Assembly (NCBI RefSeq): GCF_029238425.1
Contig: NZ_JAQWGB010000053.1
Span: forward strand, 1-62,627
Direction: 5' to 3'
DNA from: Flavicella sp.
GTDB taxonomy: Bacteria; Bacteroidota; Bacteroidia; Flavobacteriales; Flavobacteriaceae
Length of the DNA: 62,627 bases
The notes under the pieces were generated by a model, which was not told the DNA's origin, did no database searches, and worked only from the letters and a program-made list of their open reading frames with translations. This document shows positions 1 to 7,676 of the stretch, piece by piece. Made by a program: the position numbers and the translations under genes. Each line of letters starts with the position of its first letter. Position 1 is the first letter of the stretch.

Positions 1-617
1 TGCTCCAACAAAGCAGGAATAAATATCCCCCCAGTCGAATTCACTGCATCCAACACTACTTTGAAACTTGCCTTTTTAATAGCTTCCACATCCACTAGGT
101 TCAGCGCTAAAACAGCATCAATATGCTTTTGAACATAAGACCTATCTTTCGTATAAGCACCCAAGTCATCTACCTCAGCATATGAATAAGCATCATTTTC
201 GGCAATAACCAAGATTTTCTCTCCTTCAACACCATTCAAGAATTCTCCTTTTTCATTCAATAATTTCAGCGCATTCCATTGTTTTGGATTATGAGATGCT
301 GTAATAATAATACCTCCATTTGCTTTTTCCATAGGTACTGCAACCTCAACAGTTGGTGTTGTAGACAATCCTAAGTCCACCACATCAATTCCTAAACCAA
401 CTAAGGTATTCGATACTAAACTGCTAATCATCTTACCAGAAATACGTGCATCTCTACCAATAACAACTTTTAAAGTACCTTCTAGATTTTTATTTCTTTC
501 TATCAACCAAGTTCCATAAGCACTTGCAAACTTTACTGCATCTAGCGGCGTAAGATTATCGCCTATAGAACCTCCAATGGTTCCCCTAATTCCTGATATT
601 GATTTAATTAATGACAT
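1..617 (-). CDS. glmM: Phosphoglucosamine mutase family enzyme, 3' part cut by window edge
   Basis: The first 205 codons of a phosphohexomutase are present; the rest lies beyond the left edge. The ATG at 617 gives an N-terminus starting MSLIKSISGIRGTIGG, typical of the GlmM branch in Bacteroidota. The catalytic phosphoserine loop ITASHNP is intact (Ser108), and the early GRDAR motif is visible near residue 54. The family interconverts glucosamine-6-phosphate and glucosamine-1-phosphate in the cytoplasm for UDP-GlcNAc and peptidoglycan synthesis. Phosphomannomutase or phosphoglucomutase activity cannot be excluded because the substrate-specificity loop is outside the window. It is transcribed in the same direction as rpsA but lies beyond the rpsA terminator, so it is probably an independent unit. 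Confidence 0.85.
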   Translation of the reverse strand, partial: MSLIKSISGIRGTIGGSIGDNLTPLDAVKFASAYGTWLIERNKNLEGTLKVVIGRDARISGKMISSLVSNTLVGLGIDVVDLGLSTTPTVEVAVPMEKANGGIIITASHNPKQWNALKLLNEKGEFLNGVEGEKILVIAENDAYSYAEVDDLGAYTKDRSYVQKHIDAVLALNLVDVEAIKKASFKVVLDAVNSTGGIFIPALLE

Positions 618-741
618 ATTTCAATTTAGATTTGTTTGAATTCGATCACAAAAATAAAAAAGTCTACTCGCTATTCTCTTTTATTTTGATGTTTTTTTAC
701 AAATATACAAAACTTATGTGTTCGAGCACACTAAATCATAA

Positions 742-781
742 TAAACAAAAAAAGAGTTGCCTAACTAAAGACAACTCTTTC
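742..781 (-). terminator. Intrinsic terminator of rpsA
   Basis: On the minus strand a 9-bp perfect stem (AAAGAGTTG at 751-759 against CAACTCTTT at 772-780) is followed by a run of T. It sits 23 bases past the rpsA stop codon and before glmM. Confidence 0.85.
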
Positions 782-803
782 ATTATTTATTAAAATGTTG
801 GAA

Positions 804-2600
804 CTATTCTTTTCCTTCCATTTTCTTTTTCAAGTCAGCAAGACCAGCGATATCACCAAATGTAGACTTTTCAGCAGATTCTGCTTTCTTAGCTACAGCT
901 TTGATATTTTTAGCCTCTTCCTCTCTAAAGATTGCAGTATGAGAAGCAACAATTCTTCTGTATTCCTTGTTGAATTCTAATACTTTAAAGTCAGTAGCAT
1001 CACCTTTTCCAAGCTTGCTTCCATCTTCTTTCTCTAAATGACGTCCTGGTACGAAAGCCTCAACTCCATCAGCAAAAACAACGATTGCTCCTTTGTCAGT
1101 CTTTTCTTTAATTGTACCTGCATGTACAGAATCGATGCTATAAGTAGCCTCGTGCCCGTCCCATGGGTTCTCTTGAGTTTGTTTGTGTCCTAAGTTCAAC
1201 TTACGGTTTTCAACATCCAATTCTAATACTTGAACATCCAATACATCACCAACTGCTACGAAATCAGATGGGTGTTTGATTTTCTTAGTCCAAGATAAAT
1301 CAGAAATATATACCAATCCATCGATACCTTCTTCTAACTCAACAAATACACCAAAGTTTGTGTAATTTCTTACAGTTCCTTTATGCTTAGAACCAACTGG
1401 GTATTTCTTAGTAATATCAGTCCAAGGATCTGGGTGTAATTGCTTGATACCTAATGACATTTTTCTGTCTTCTCTATCGAGAGTTAATACTACAGCCTCT
1501 ACCTCGTCTCCAACTTTTACAAAGTCTTGAGCTGAACGTAAGTGAGTTGACCATGACATTTCAGAAACGTGGATCAATCCTTCTACTCCTTGTTCAACTT
1601 CGATAAACGCACCGTAATCAGCAAGTACTACTACTTTACCTTTTACTTTGTCTCCAACTTTCAATTCAGCATCTAAAGCTTCCCATGGGTGAGCGTTTAA
1701 TTGCTTCAATCCTAATTGGATTCTTGTTTTTTGATCATCAAAATCAAGAATTACTACATTTAATTTTTGATCTAATTCAACAACCTCAGATGGGTGATTG
1801 ATTCTTGACCAAGATAAATCAGTAATATGTACCAAACCGTCTACACCACCTAAATCGATGAATACACCGTAAGAAGTTACGTTTTTAACGATACCTTCAA
1901 GTACTTGTCCTTTTTCTAACTTACCAATAATTTCTTTTTTCTGTATTTCAATATCAGCTTCAATAAGAGCTTTATGAGATACAACAACGTTTTTAAACTC
2001 GTGGTTGATTTTCACAACTTTGAATTCCATTGTTTTATCTACATACTGATCGTAATCTCTAATTGGCTTCACGTCAATTTGAGAACCTGGTAAAAATGCT
2101 TCGATTCCGAATACATCCACAATCATACCTCCTCTAGTTCTACACTTAACAAAACCGTTAACTACTTCACCAGTTTCTTGAGCATTGATTACTCTATCCC
2201 AAGCTTTGATTACTCTCGCTTTTTTATGAGATAATACTAATTGACCAGAAACGTCTTCTCTCTTATCAACCAATACCTCTACAACATCACCAACTGCTAA
2301 GTTAGGATTGTAACGGAATTCATTTAAAGAAATAACACCTTCAGATTTTGAATTGATATCGATGATAGCATCACGCTCAGTCAATCTAGTAACTGTTCCT
2401 TCAATTACATCCAACTCATTCACGAACCCTACAGTTCCTTCTAAAGCAGATTCAAATTCTTTCAATTTAGCTTCGTCTACTGCTTCAATACCTTCTTCGT
2501 ATTTATGCCAATCGAAATCTGCTAAAAATTGTTCTGGGTTTACAGCCTCAACTGCAGGTACTTCCTGAGCTTCAACTTCGTTTTTTAATTCTTCAGACAT
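804..2600 (-). CDS. rpsA: 30S ribosomal protein S1
   Basis: This 598-residue protein carries six tandem S1-type OB-fold repeats, recognisable from repeated GxVxxxxxxGxFVxL and GLVHxSxxSW stretches (for example GLVHITDLSW and GLIHVSEMSW). S1 binds mRNA on the 30S subunit and helps start translation, which matters in Bacteroidota because their mRNAs seldom use Shine-Dalgarno pairing. An acidic N-terminal arm (residues 1-35) precedes the repeats. The ATG at 2600 fits the conserved MSEELKN start. It is a single-gene unit with its own promoter and terminator, divergent from the DEAD-box helicase gene. Confidence 0.97.
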   Translation of the reverse strand: MSEELKNEVEAQEVPAVEAVNPEQFLADFDWHKYEEGIEAVDEAKLKEFESALEGTVGFVNELDVIEGTVTRLTERDAIIDINSKSEGVISLNEFRYNPNLAVGDVVEVLVDKREDVSGQLVLSHKKARVIKAWDRVINAQETGEVVNGFVKCRTRGGMIVDVFGIEAFLPGSQIDVKPIRDYDQYVDKTMEFKVVKINHEFKNVVVSHKALIEADIEIQKKEIIGKLEKGQVLEGIVKNVTSYGVFIDLGGVDGLVHITDLSWSRINHPSEVVELDQKLNVVILDFDDQKTRIQLGLKQLNAHPWEALDAELKVGDKVKGKVVVLADYGAFIEVEQGVEGLIHVSEMSWSTHLRSAQDFVKVGDEVEAVVLTLDREDRKMSLGIKQLHPDPWTDITKKYPVGSKHKGTVRNYTNFGVFVELEEGIDGLVYISDLSWTKKIKHPSDFVAVGDVLDVQVLELDVENRKLNLGHKQTQENPWDGHEATYSIDSVHAGTIKEKTDKGAIVVFADGVEAFVPGRHLEKEDGSKLGKGDATDFKVLEFNKEYRRIVASHTAIFREEEAKNIKAVAKKAESAEKSTFGDIAGLADLKKKMEGKE

Positions 2601-2721
2601 GTTGTCTTAATTATTTGTATCCTATCGTTAACCAGATTTTTTATACGAAATCAACAACAAGAGATGTTAATTAAATAAATGTATATAAACCTTTTCAAAT
2701 CTGTACTCGTAAAAAGGAGTG

Positions 2722-2752
2722 CAAATTTAGGGTTTATTTTTAAATTGCACAA
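2722..2752 (-). promoter_or_regulatory. rpsA promoter
   Basis: Minus-strand TAAATTTG (2722-2729) matches the Bacteroidota -7 element TAnnTTTG, with a TTG (2750-2752) 20 bp upstream as the -33 element. The implied leader before rpsA is about 115 nt. Confidence 0.75.
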
Positions 2753-2784
2753 CAGATATGACATATTAATAACTTTGATAATTA

Positions 2785-2836
2785 GAGACTTATAAAATAA
2801 CAGAAACTCACAGTATCTTGTTTATGCATAAGTCTC
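2785..2836. repeat. 9-bp inverted repeat in the rpsA/deaD divergent region
   Basis: GAGACTTAT (2785-2793) and ATAAGTCTC (2828-2836) are perfect inverse copies 34 nt apart. They lie between the two divergent promoters, so they could be regulator half-sites or a cruciform. The 2601-2972 region holds only this repeat, the two promoters and their leaders; I see no gene in it. Confidence 0.5.
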
Positions 2837-2901
2837 ATCACCCAAGTTATAATTAAATCAAAAAAGAATGGCATTCCTTAGATTAATATAACTATTAGGC
2901 G

Positions 2902-2909
2902 TACCTTTG
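2902..2909 (+). promoter_or_regulatory. -7 element of the deaD promoter
   Basis: TACCTTTG fits TAnnTTTG. No clear TTG lies at the -33 position. The implied leader is about 60 nt. Confidence 0.55.
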
Positions 2910-2972
2910 CAGACTTTTAACAACGGCTAACAAAGTAGCGATATTATTTTGTAAGTCAATAACTTATACAAA

Positions 2973-4832
2973 ATGTCTACATTTAAAGAATTAGGATTGA
3001 ACGACGAAATCCTAAAAGCGCTTACCGATTTAGGGTACGAAACACCTTCCGAAATTCAAGAAAAAGCTGTTCCTCAAGTAATTTCATCAACACAAGATTT
3101 AAAAGCTTTTGCACAAACTGGTACTGGTAAAACTGCCGCATTTAGTTTGCCTGTATTACAGCAATTGAATGCAAATGATAAATCTACTCAAGCAATTATT
3201 CTTTCTCCTACAAGAGAATTAGCAGTTCAAATTGGAAAAAACATTGAGAGTTTTTCTAAATATATGAAAGGCGTAAATGTTCTTACCGTTTATGGAGGAG
3301 CAAATATTGATGAGCAAATTAGAAGTCTAAGAAAAGGGGTTCAAATTGTTGTTGGTACACCTGGACGTACAGTAGATCTTATCAAAAGAGGAAGATTAAA
3401 ATTAGAAAACGTTCAATGGTTAATTCTTGATGAGGCAGATGAAATGCTGAACATGGGATTCAAGGATGAATTGGATCAAGTTCTTGAGGTTACTCCTGAA
3501 GACAAACAAACATTATTATTCTCTGCAACTTTCCCTAGAGAGGTTGAATCGATTGCAAGAAACTATATGGATAATCCTGTTGAAATTACGGCAGGTCAAA
3601 AAAATAAAGGTTCAGACAATGTTACAAACGAATACTATGTTGTAACAGAAAGAAACAGATACCCTGCCTTAAAGAGAATCTGTGATGCAAATCCAGATGT
3701 TTATGGTATTGTATTTTGCAGAACTAAACGCGAAACTGCTCAAGTTGCAGAAAATCTTATTCAAGATGGATACAATGCTGATGCACTTCACGGAGATTTA
3801 TCACAAGCGCAACGTGATGGTGTTATGCAAAAATTCCGTAACAAAAGTTTACAAATACTGGTAGCAACAGATGTTGCCGCACGTGGATTAGATGTTAACA
3901 ACTTAACACACGTTATCAACTACAAATTACCAGATCAAACAGAAGCTTATACGCATAGAAGTGGTAGAACTGGTAGAGCAGGAAACAAAGGTATTTCAAT
4001 TGCTTTGATTACTAATAAAGAAGTTGGTAGATTACGTCCAATTGAAAGAAAAATCAACAAGAAATTTGACAAAAAAGAAGTTCCTTCTGGAGAAGAAATT
4101 TGCAAGAGTCAATTATTCAGTTTGATCAATAATGTAAAAGAGACTGAAGTAAACCACGATCAGATTGACACTTACTTAGAAAGTATCTACTCAAGCTTAG
4201 AAGGATTAAGTAGAGAAGATTTGATTCAAAAATTTGTTTCTGTTGAATTCAATAAGTTCTTAAAATATTATACTAACTCTCGTGACTTAAATGAAGCGGA
4301 AAGAGGAAGAGCAGATGACAGAGGAAAATCTAGAGATGATGAAAACATGACACGTTTCTTTATCAACCTAGGTAGAAAAGATGATCTTAACCCTGGTAAA
4401 CTTATTGGGCTTATCAACGAGCAAGAGATTACTGACAATGTAGAAATTGGTCAAATCGAAATATTAGATACATTCTCTTTCTTTGAATTAGATAAAAATT
4501 TCACAGACGAAACAATCAGTTCTTTTGAAGGAGCTGAATTTAGCGGACGAAGCGTAAATGTTGAAATCACTCAAAAGAAAAAACGCTCTGGTGGCGGTGG
4601 ACGCGGAAGAAGAGATCGTAGAGGCGGTAGCGAAGAAAGAAGAGGACGTGGTAGACGTTACGAAGGAGGAAACCGTTCTGAAAGAAGAGAAGGTGGAAGA
4701 TCTGACAGAAGCGACAGCAGAAGAAGAGATGGTGGTTCAGACAGAAGGTCTTCTGATAGACGAGGTTCTGACAGACCAGACAGATCTGATAGATCAGACA
4801 GAAGTTCTGGATTTGGAAGAAGAAGAAATTAA
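2973..4832 (+). CDS. deaD: DEAD-box ATP-dependent RNA helicase (DeaD/CsdA type)
   Basis: All core helicase motifs are present: the Q motif (residues 3-31), Walker A AQTGTGKT (47-54), PTREL (79-83), TPGR (129-132), DEAD (153-156), SAT (184-186) and HRSGRTGR (328-335). A DbpA-like RNA-binding fold follows at about 445-525. The last 90 residues are an Arg/Gly/Ser/Asp-rich tail of the RGG and RSDR type. Such proteins unwind structured RNA, assist ribosome assembly and matter in the cold. The gene is monocistronic, with its own promoter and a terminator just after the stop. The low-complexity tail makes a long acidic shadow frame on the same DNA that should not be annotated. Confidence 0.93.
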   Translation: MSTFKELGLNDEILKALTDLGYETPSEIQEKAVPQVISSTQDLKAFAQTGTGKTAAFSLPVLQQLNANDKSTQAIILSPTRELAVQIGKNIESFSKYMKGVNVLTVYGGANIDEQIRSLRKGVQIVVGTPGRTVDLIKRGRLKLENVQWLILDEADEMLNMGFKDELDQVLEVTPEDKQTLLFSATFPREVESIARNYMDNPVEITAGQKNKGSDNVTNEYYVVTERNRYPALKRICDANPDVYGIVFCRTKRETAQVAENLIQDGYNADALHGDLSQAQRDGVMQKFRNKSLQILVATDVAARGLDVNNLTHVINYKLPDQTEAYTHRSGRTGRAGNKGISIALITNKEVGRLRPIERKINKKFDKKEVPSGEEICKSQLFSLINNVKETEVNHDQIDTYLESIYSSLEGLSREDLIQKFVSVEFNKFLKYYTNSRDLNEAERGRADDRGKSRDDENMTRFFINLGRKDDLNPGKLIGLINEQEITDNVEIGQIEILDTFSFFELDKNFTDETISSFEGAEFSGRSVNVEITQKKKRSGGGGRGRRDRRGGSEERRGRGRRYEGGNRSERREGGRSDRSDSRRRDGGSDRRSSDRRGSDRPDRSDRSDRSSGFGRRRN

Positions 4833-4850
4833 CAACATAAAATTGAAAAC

Positions 4851-4886
4851 AATCCTCTTTGCTAATTTGTAGAGAGGATTTTTTTT
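4851..4886 (+). terminator. Intrinsic terminator of deaD
   Basis: AATCCTCT (4851-4858) pairs with AGAGGATT (4873-4880), followed directly by six T. The T run also overlaps the -33 region of the next promoter. Confidence 0.85.
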
Positions 4887-4917
4887 GGCTTATATTTTCA
4901 AGAAAAAAGTATCTTTG
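4884..4917 (+). promoter_or_regulatory. rlmD promoter, apparently leaderless
   Basis: TTTG (4884-4887) and TATCTTTG (4910-4917) are 22 bp apart and match the -33 and -7 elements. The ATG at 4922 comes only four bases after the -7 element, so transcription should start at or inside the start codon. Confidence 0.7.
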
Positions 4918-4921
4918 CAAA

Positions 4922-6331
4922 ATGGGTAGAAAAAAGAAAAATTATACGTTTGAAAACATTGAAGTTATCGATGCTGGAGCCAGAGGAAAATCAGTTGCAA
5001 AAGCGCCCGATGGTCGTGTTATATTCTTAACAAATGCAATTCCTGGTGATGTTGTAGACATACAAACCGGGAGAAAAAGAAAAGCATATTTTGAAGGTAC
5101 GGCTACAAAATTCCATAAATACTCCGACAAAAGAGCAGAACCTAAATGCACGCATTTTGAACACTGTGGTGGTTGCAAATGGCAACACATGAAATATGAG
5201 GATCAACTTTTTTATAAAGAAAAAGAGACTATCCAGAATTTGCAACGAATTGGACATCTTGAACTTGAAAATATCACTCCGATCCTAGGCTGCGAAGAAT
5301 CTTATTTCTATCGTAATAAAATGGAATTTTCTTTTTCAAGCAATCGCTGGTTAACCTACGAAGAAATAAATTCAGAAGAAGAAGTTGACAACAGAAATGC
5401 ACTCGGTTTTCATATCTCTGGAATGTGGGACAAAATTTTAGATGTTGAAAAATGCTTTTTACAAGAAGATCCTTCTAATGAAATCAGAAATTCTATAAAA
5501 GATTTTGCAATCTCTAATACTATTGAATTCTACAACCCTAGAGAACAAGATGGATTGCTAAGAACAATGATGCTTAGAATTCTCTCTACAGGAGAAATCA
5601 TGTTGGTGATTCAGTTTTTTAAAGAAGATAAAGAAAAAAGAGAATTACTTTTAAACTTCATCAAAGAAAGATTCCCTCAAATCACATCACTACAATACAT
5701 CATAAATAGCAAAGGAAACGATTCTATTTATGATCAAGACATCATTCTTTTTGATGGTAGAGATCATATTTTTGAAGAAATGGAAGGCTTAAGATTTAAA
5801 ATCAATGCAAAATCTTTCTATCAAACAAACTCAAAACAAGCTTATGAGTTATATAAAGTGACACGTGACTTAGCTGGATTGACTGGCGAGGAACTCGTTT
5901 ATGATTTATATACAGGTACCGGTACTATCGCACAATTTGTTGCAAAAAAAGCGAAAAAAGTAATTGGAGTTGAATCTGTTCCAGAAGCAATTGAAGATGC
6001 CAAAGGAAATGCAGAACACAACAACATAGACAATGTTGAATTCTTTGTCGGAGATATGAAAGAGGTTTTCACTTCTGACTTTATCGAACAACATGGACAA
6101 CCTGATGTAATCATCACGGACCCACCAAGAGACGGGATGCATAAAAAAGTAGTAGAACAAATTCTAAAAATCTCACCTAAACGCATTGTTTATGTGAGTT
6201 GTAATTCAGCTACACAGGCAAGAGATTTAGCGTTAATGAAACACAAATACAAAGTAGCCAACACTCAAGCTGTAGATATGTTTCCTCAAACACATCATGT
6301 AGAAAATGTTGTATTATTGGAGTTGATCTAA
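4922..6331 (+). CDS. rlmD: 23S rRNA (uracil-C5)-methyltransferase, RlmD/RumA type
   Basis: This 469-residue enzyme has an N-terminal TRAM domain, the iron-sulfur cysteines C76, C82 and C85 (pattern C-x5-C-x2-C, with a likely fourth in VEKCF), a SAM-binding loop (LYTGTGTIAQF), the DPPRDGMHKK motif and the catalytic-Cys segment VYVSCNSATQARDL. It transfers a methyl group from SAM to C5 of a 23S rRNA uracil. The open frame extends upstream to a TTG at 4859, but that stretch is the deaD terminator and the rlmD promoter, so I chose the ATG at 4922. RlmC-like or TrmA-like specificity is possible; the substrate base cannot be read from sequence. Confidence 0.88.
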   Translation: MGRKKKNYTFENIEVIDAGARGKSVAKAPDGRVIFLTNAIPGDVVDIQTGRKRKAYFEGTATKFHKYSDKRAEPKCTHFEHCGGCKWQHMKYEDQLFYKEKETIQNLQRIGHLELENITPILGCEESYFYRNKMEFSFSSNRWLTYEEINSEEEVDNRNALGFHISGMWDKILDVEKCFLQEDPSNEIRNSIKDFAISNTIEFYNPREQDGLLRTMMLRILSTGEIMLVIQFFKEDKEKRELLLNFIKERFPQITSLQYIINSKGNDSIYDQDIILFDGRDHIFEEMEGLRFKINAKSFYQTNSKQAYELYKVTRDLAGLTGEELVYDLYTGTGTIAQFVAKKAKKVIGVESVPEAIEDAKGNAEHNNIDNVEFFVGDMKEVFTSDFIEQHGQPDVIITDPPRDGMHKKVVEQILKISPKRIVYVSCNSATQARDLALMKHKYKVANTQAVDMFPQTHHVENVVLLELI

Positions 6332-6350
6332 TCATTTTACAAATCGCATA

Positions 6351-6386
6351 AAAAAAGCCTAGTGAAAAATTTCACTAGGCTTTTTT
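6351..6386. terminator. Bidirectional terminator between convergent rlmD and TPR gene
   Basis: A 17-bp near-perfect inverted repeat with flanking A and T runs (AAAAAAGCCTAGTGAAA against TTTCACTAGGCTTTTTT) lies between the two convergent stop codons. It can serve both strands. Confidence 0.9.
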
Positions 6387-6406
6387 ATTCTTACAAATTA
6401 AACACT

Positions 6407-7660
6407 CTATATAGCATCTAATTTAGCTTGTGTCGCTTTTTGTTGATCATACATCTCAAGAAGCTCATACAATCCAACTAAAGTGCTTAAAGTTCCCTTG
6501 TTTGTTGGTTTCAGTTCTAATGTCTTTTCAAAATAAGGCAACGCTTCTTTATAAACTTCTTTTTGCTTTGCATTCAAAGCATCATATTTTTTGAAGTTAG
6601 ATAAATTCTTATTCATCTCTTCAACGATAGGCTTTGTTCTTTCTAAAATTGCCACTCCGATGTTATTATAAGCATCAGCATAATCTGGCTTTAACTCAAC
6701 TGCCTTCTCAAAAGCTTTGATTGACTCATCAACATAGCCTTGCTCTAATGTCAATACTCCAACATTATAATACAATTGAGGATCGTTTGGTTTGATAGAG
6801 ATTGCTTCTTTTAAACCTTCTAAAAATTTTTCATTATCTCCTAACTTGTAGTAGATATTTGCTTCACTAATAACTAAAGTATAATCATTTGGAAAAGATT
6901 TTTTTGCTTCAGCAATTGCATCCAACGCTCCTTGTTCATCACCTTTAGCTATATAACTCAAAGCAATATTTTTAGCAATGTCACCTGTTCTTGACTCTGT
7001 CTGATACACCTCTGGTTGCGTTGCAGCTTTCAAAATGATTTGGTTATCCATTTCTTTTTTCGTTGCAAAATAAACATACTCATCATTTATCTTACTTTTT
7101 GCCCTGTATTGAGTTGCTATTCCTGTATAACCAATCTCTAACAATTGCTTGTAAAAACGAATTGACCTGTCATAGTTTTTATCTAAAAAAGCAGATAATG
7201 CAGCATTGTCTAAAAACGACGTATCTTGTTTGCTTAAAGTATACACCATTTCAAACTGATAACTTGCATTTTTATACTTCTCTTCTTTGTACATTTTAGA
7301 ACCAGACTTAGCGAATTTCTGTACAATCGTAGATAAGGTAGTTTCTGCTTCTTTCAAATACTTTTTTTGACCAGATTCTTTTTCGAATTCAATCAATTCT
7401 TTGAATGCTAAACCAGCCGGCTTATCATTTTTCCAACTCTTACCATCACCATAAATAGACTTAGCTTTTATGTAATAGTATTTCTCCTTTAATTTATCAT
7501 CTGCAGCTTCCAATAAAGGTTCTACAGCTTTCAATTGCTCTTGTGCTGCAGCATACTCCTTCTTTTTTAAAGATTTTTCAGCTACTTTCAACTCTTTTTT
7601 CTGAGCAAACACTGAGATACTAATCGCTAGCATCATCAGTAAGGTCAATTTATTTTTCAT
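6407..7660 (-). CDS. Exported tetratricopeptide-repeat protein in the gyrA operon
   Basis: The 417-residue product starts with a standard signal peptide (MKNKLTLLMMLAISISVFAQ), so it should be periplasmic or outer-membrane facing. TPR motifs are clear at about 285-350 (YYNVGVLTLEQGYVDESIKA, then YNNIGVAIL), with weaker helical repeats before and after. TPRs are protein-protein docking scaffolds; no enzyme motif is visible. The gene starts 16 bp after the gyrA stop codon on the same strand, so the two are probably co-transcribed, although the pairing of a gyrase subunit with an exported protein has no obvious functional logic. I cannot assign a specific role. Confidence 0.85.
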   Translation of the reverse strand: MKNKLTLLMMLAISISVFAQKKELKVAEKSLKKKEYAAAQEQLKAVEPLLEAADDKLKEKYYYIKAKSIYGDGKSWKNDKPAGLAFKELIEFEKESGQKKYLKEAETTLSTIVQKFAKSGSKMYKEEKYKNASYQFEMVYTLSKQDTSFLDNAALSAFLDKNYDRSIRFYKQLLEIGYTGIATQYRAKSKINDEYVYFATKKEMDNQIILKAATQPEVYQTESRTGDIAKNIALSYIAKGDEQGALDAIAEAKKSFPNDYTLVISEANIYYKLGDNEKFLEGLKEAISIKPNDPQLYYNVGVLTLEQGYVDESIKAFEKAVELKPDYADAYNNIGVAILERTKPIVEEMNKNLSNFKKYDALNAKQKEVYKEALPYFEKTLELKPTNKGTLSTLVGLYELLEMYDQQKATQAKLDAI

Positions 7661-7676
7661 TAATTAAGGTTTATAT

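Noticed and set aside
4558-4872. Acidic 104-residue open frame inside deaD
   Set aside because: It is a shadow frame caused by the repetitive Arg/Gly/Ser codons of the real gene and runs through its terminator.
4859-4921. N-terminal extension of rlmD
   Set aside because: It lies over the deaD terminator and the rlmD promoter.
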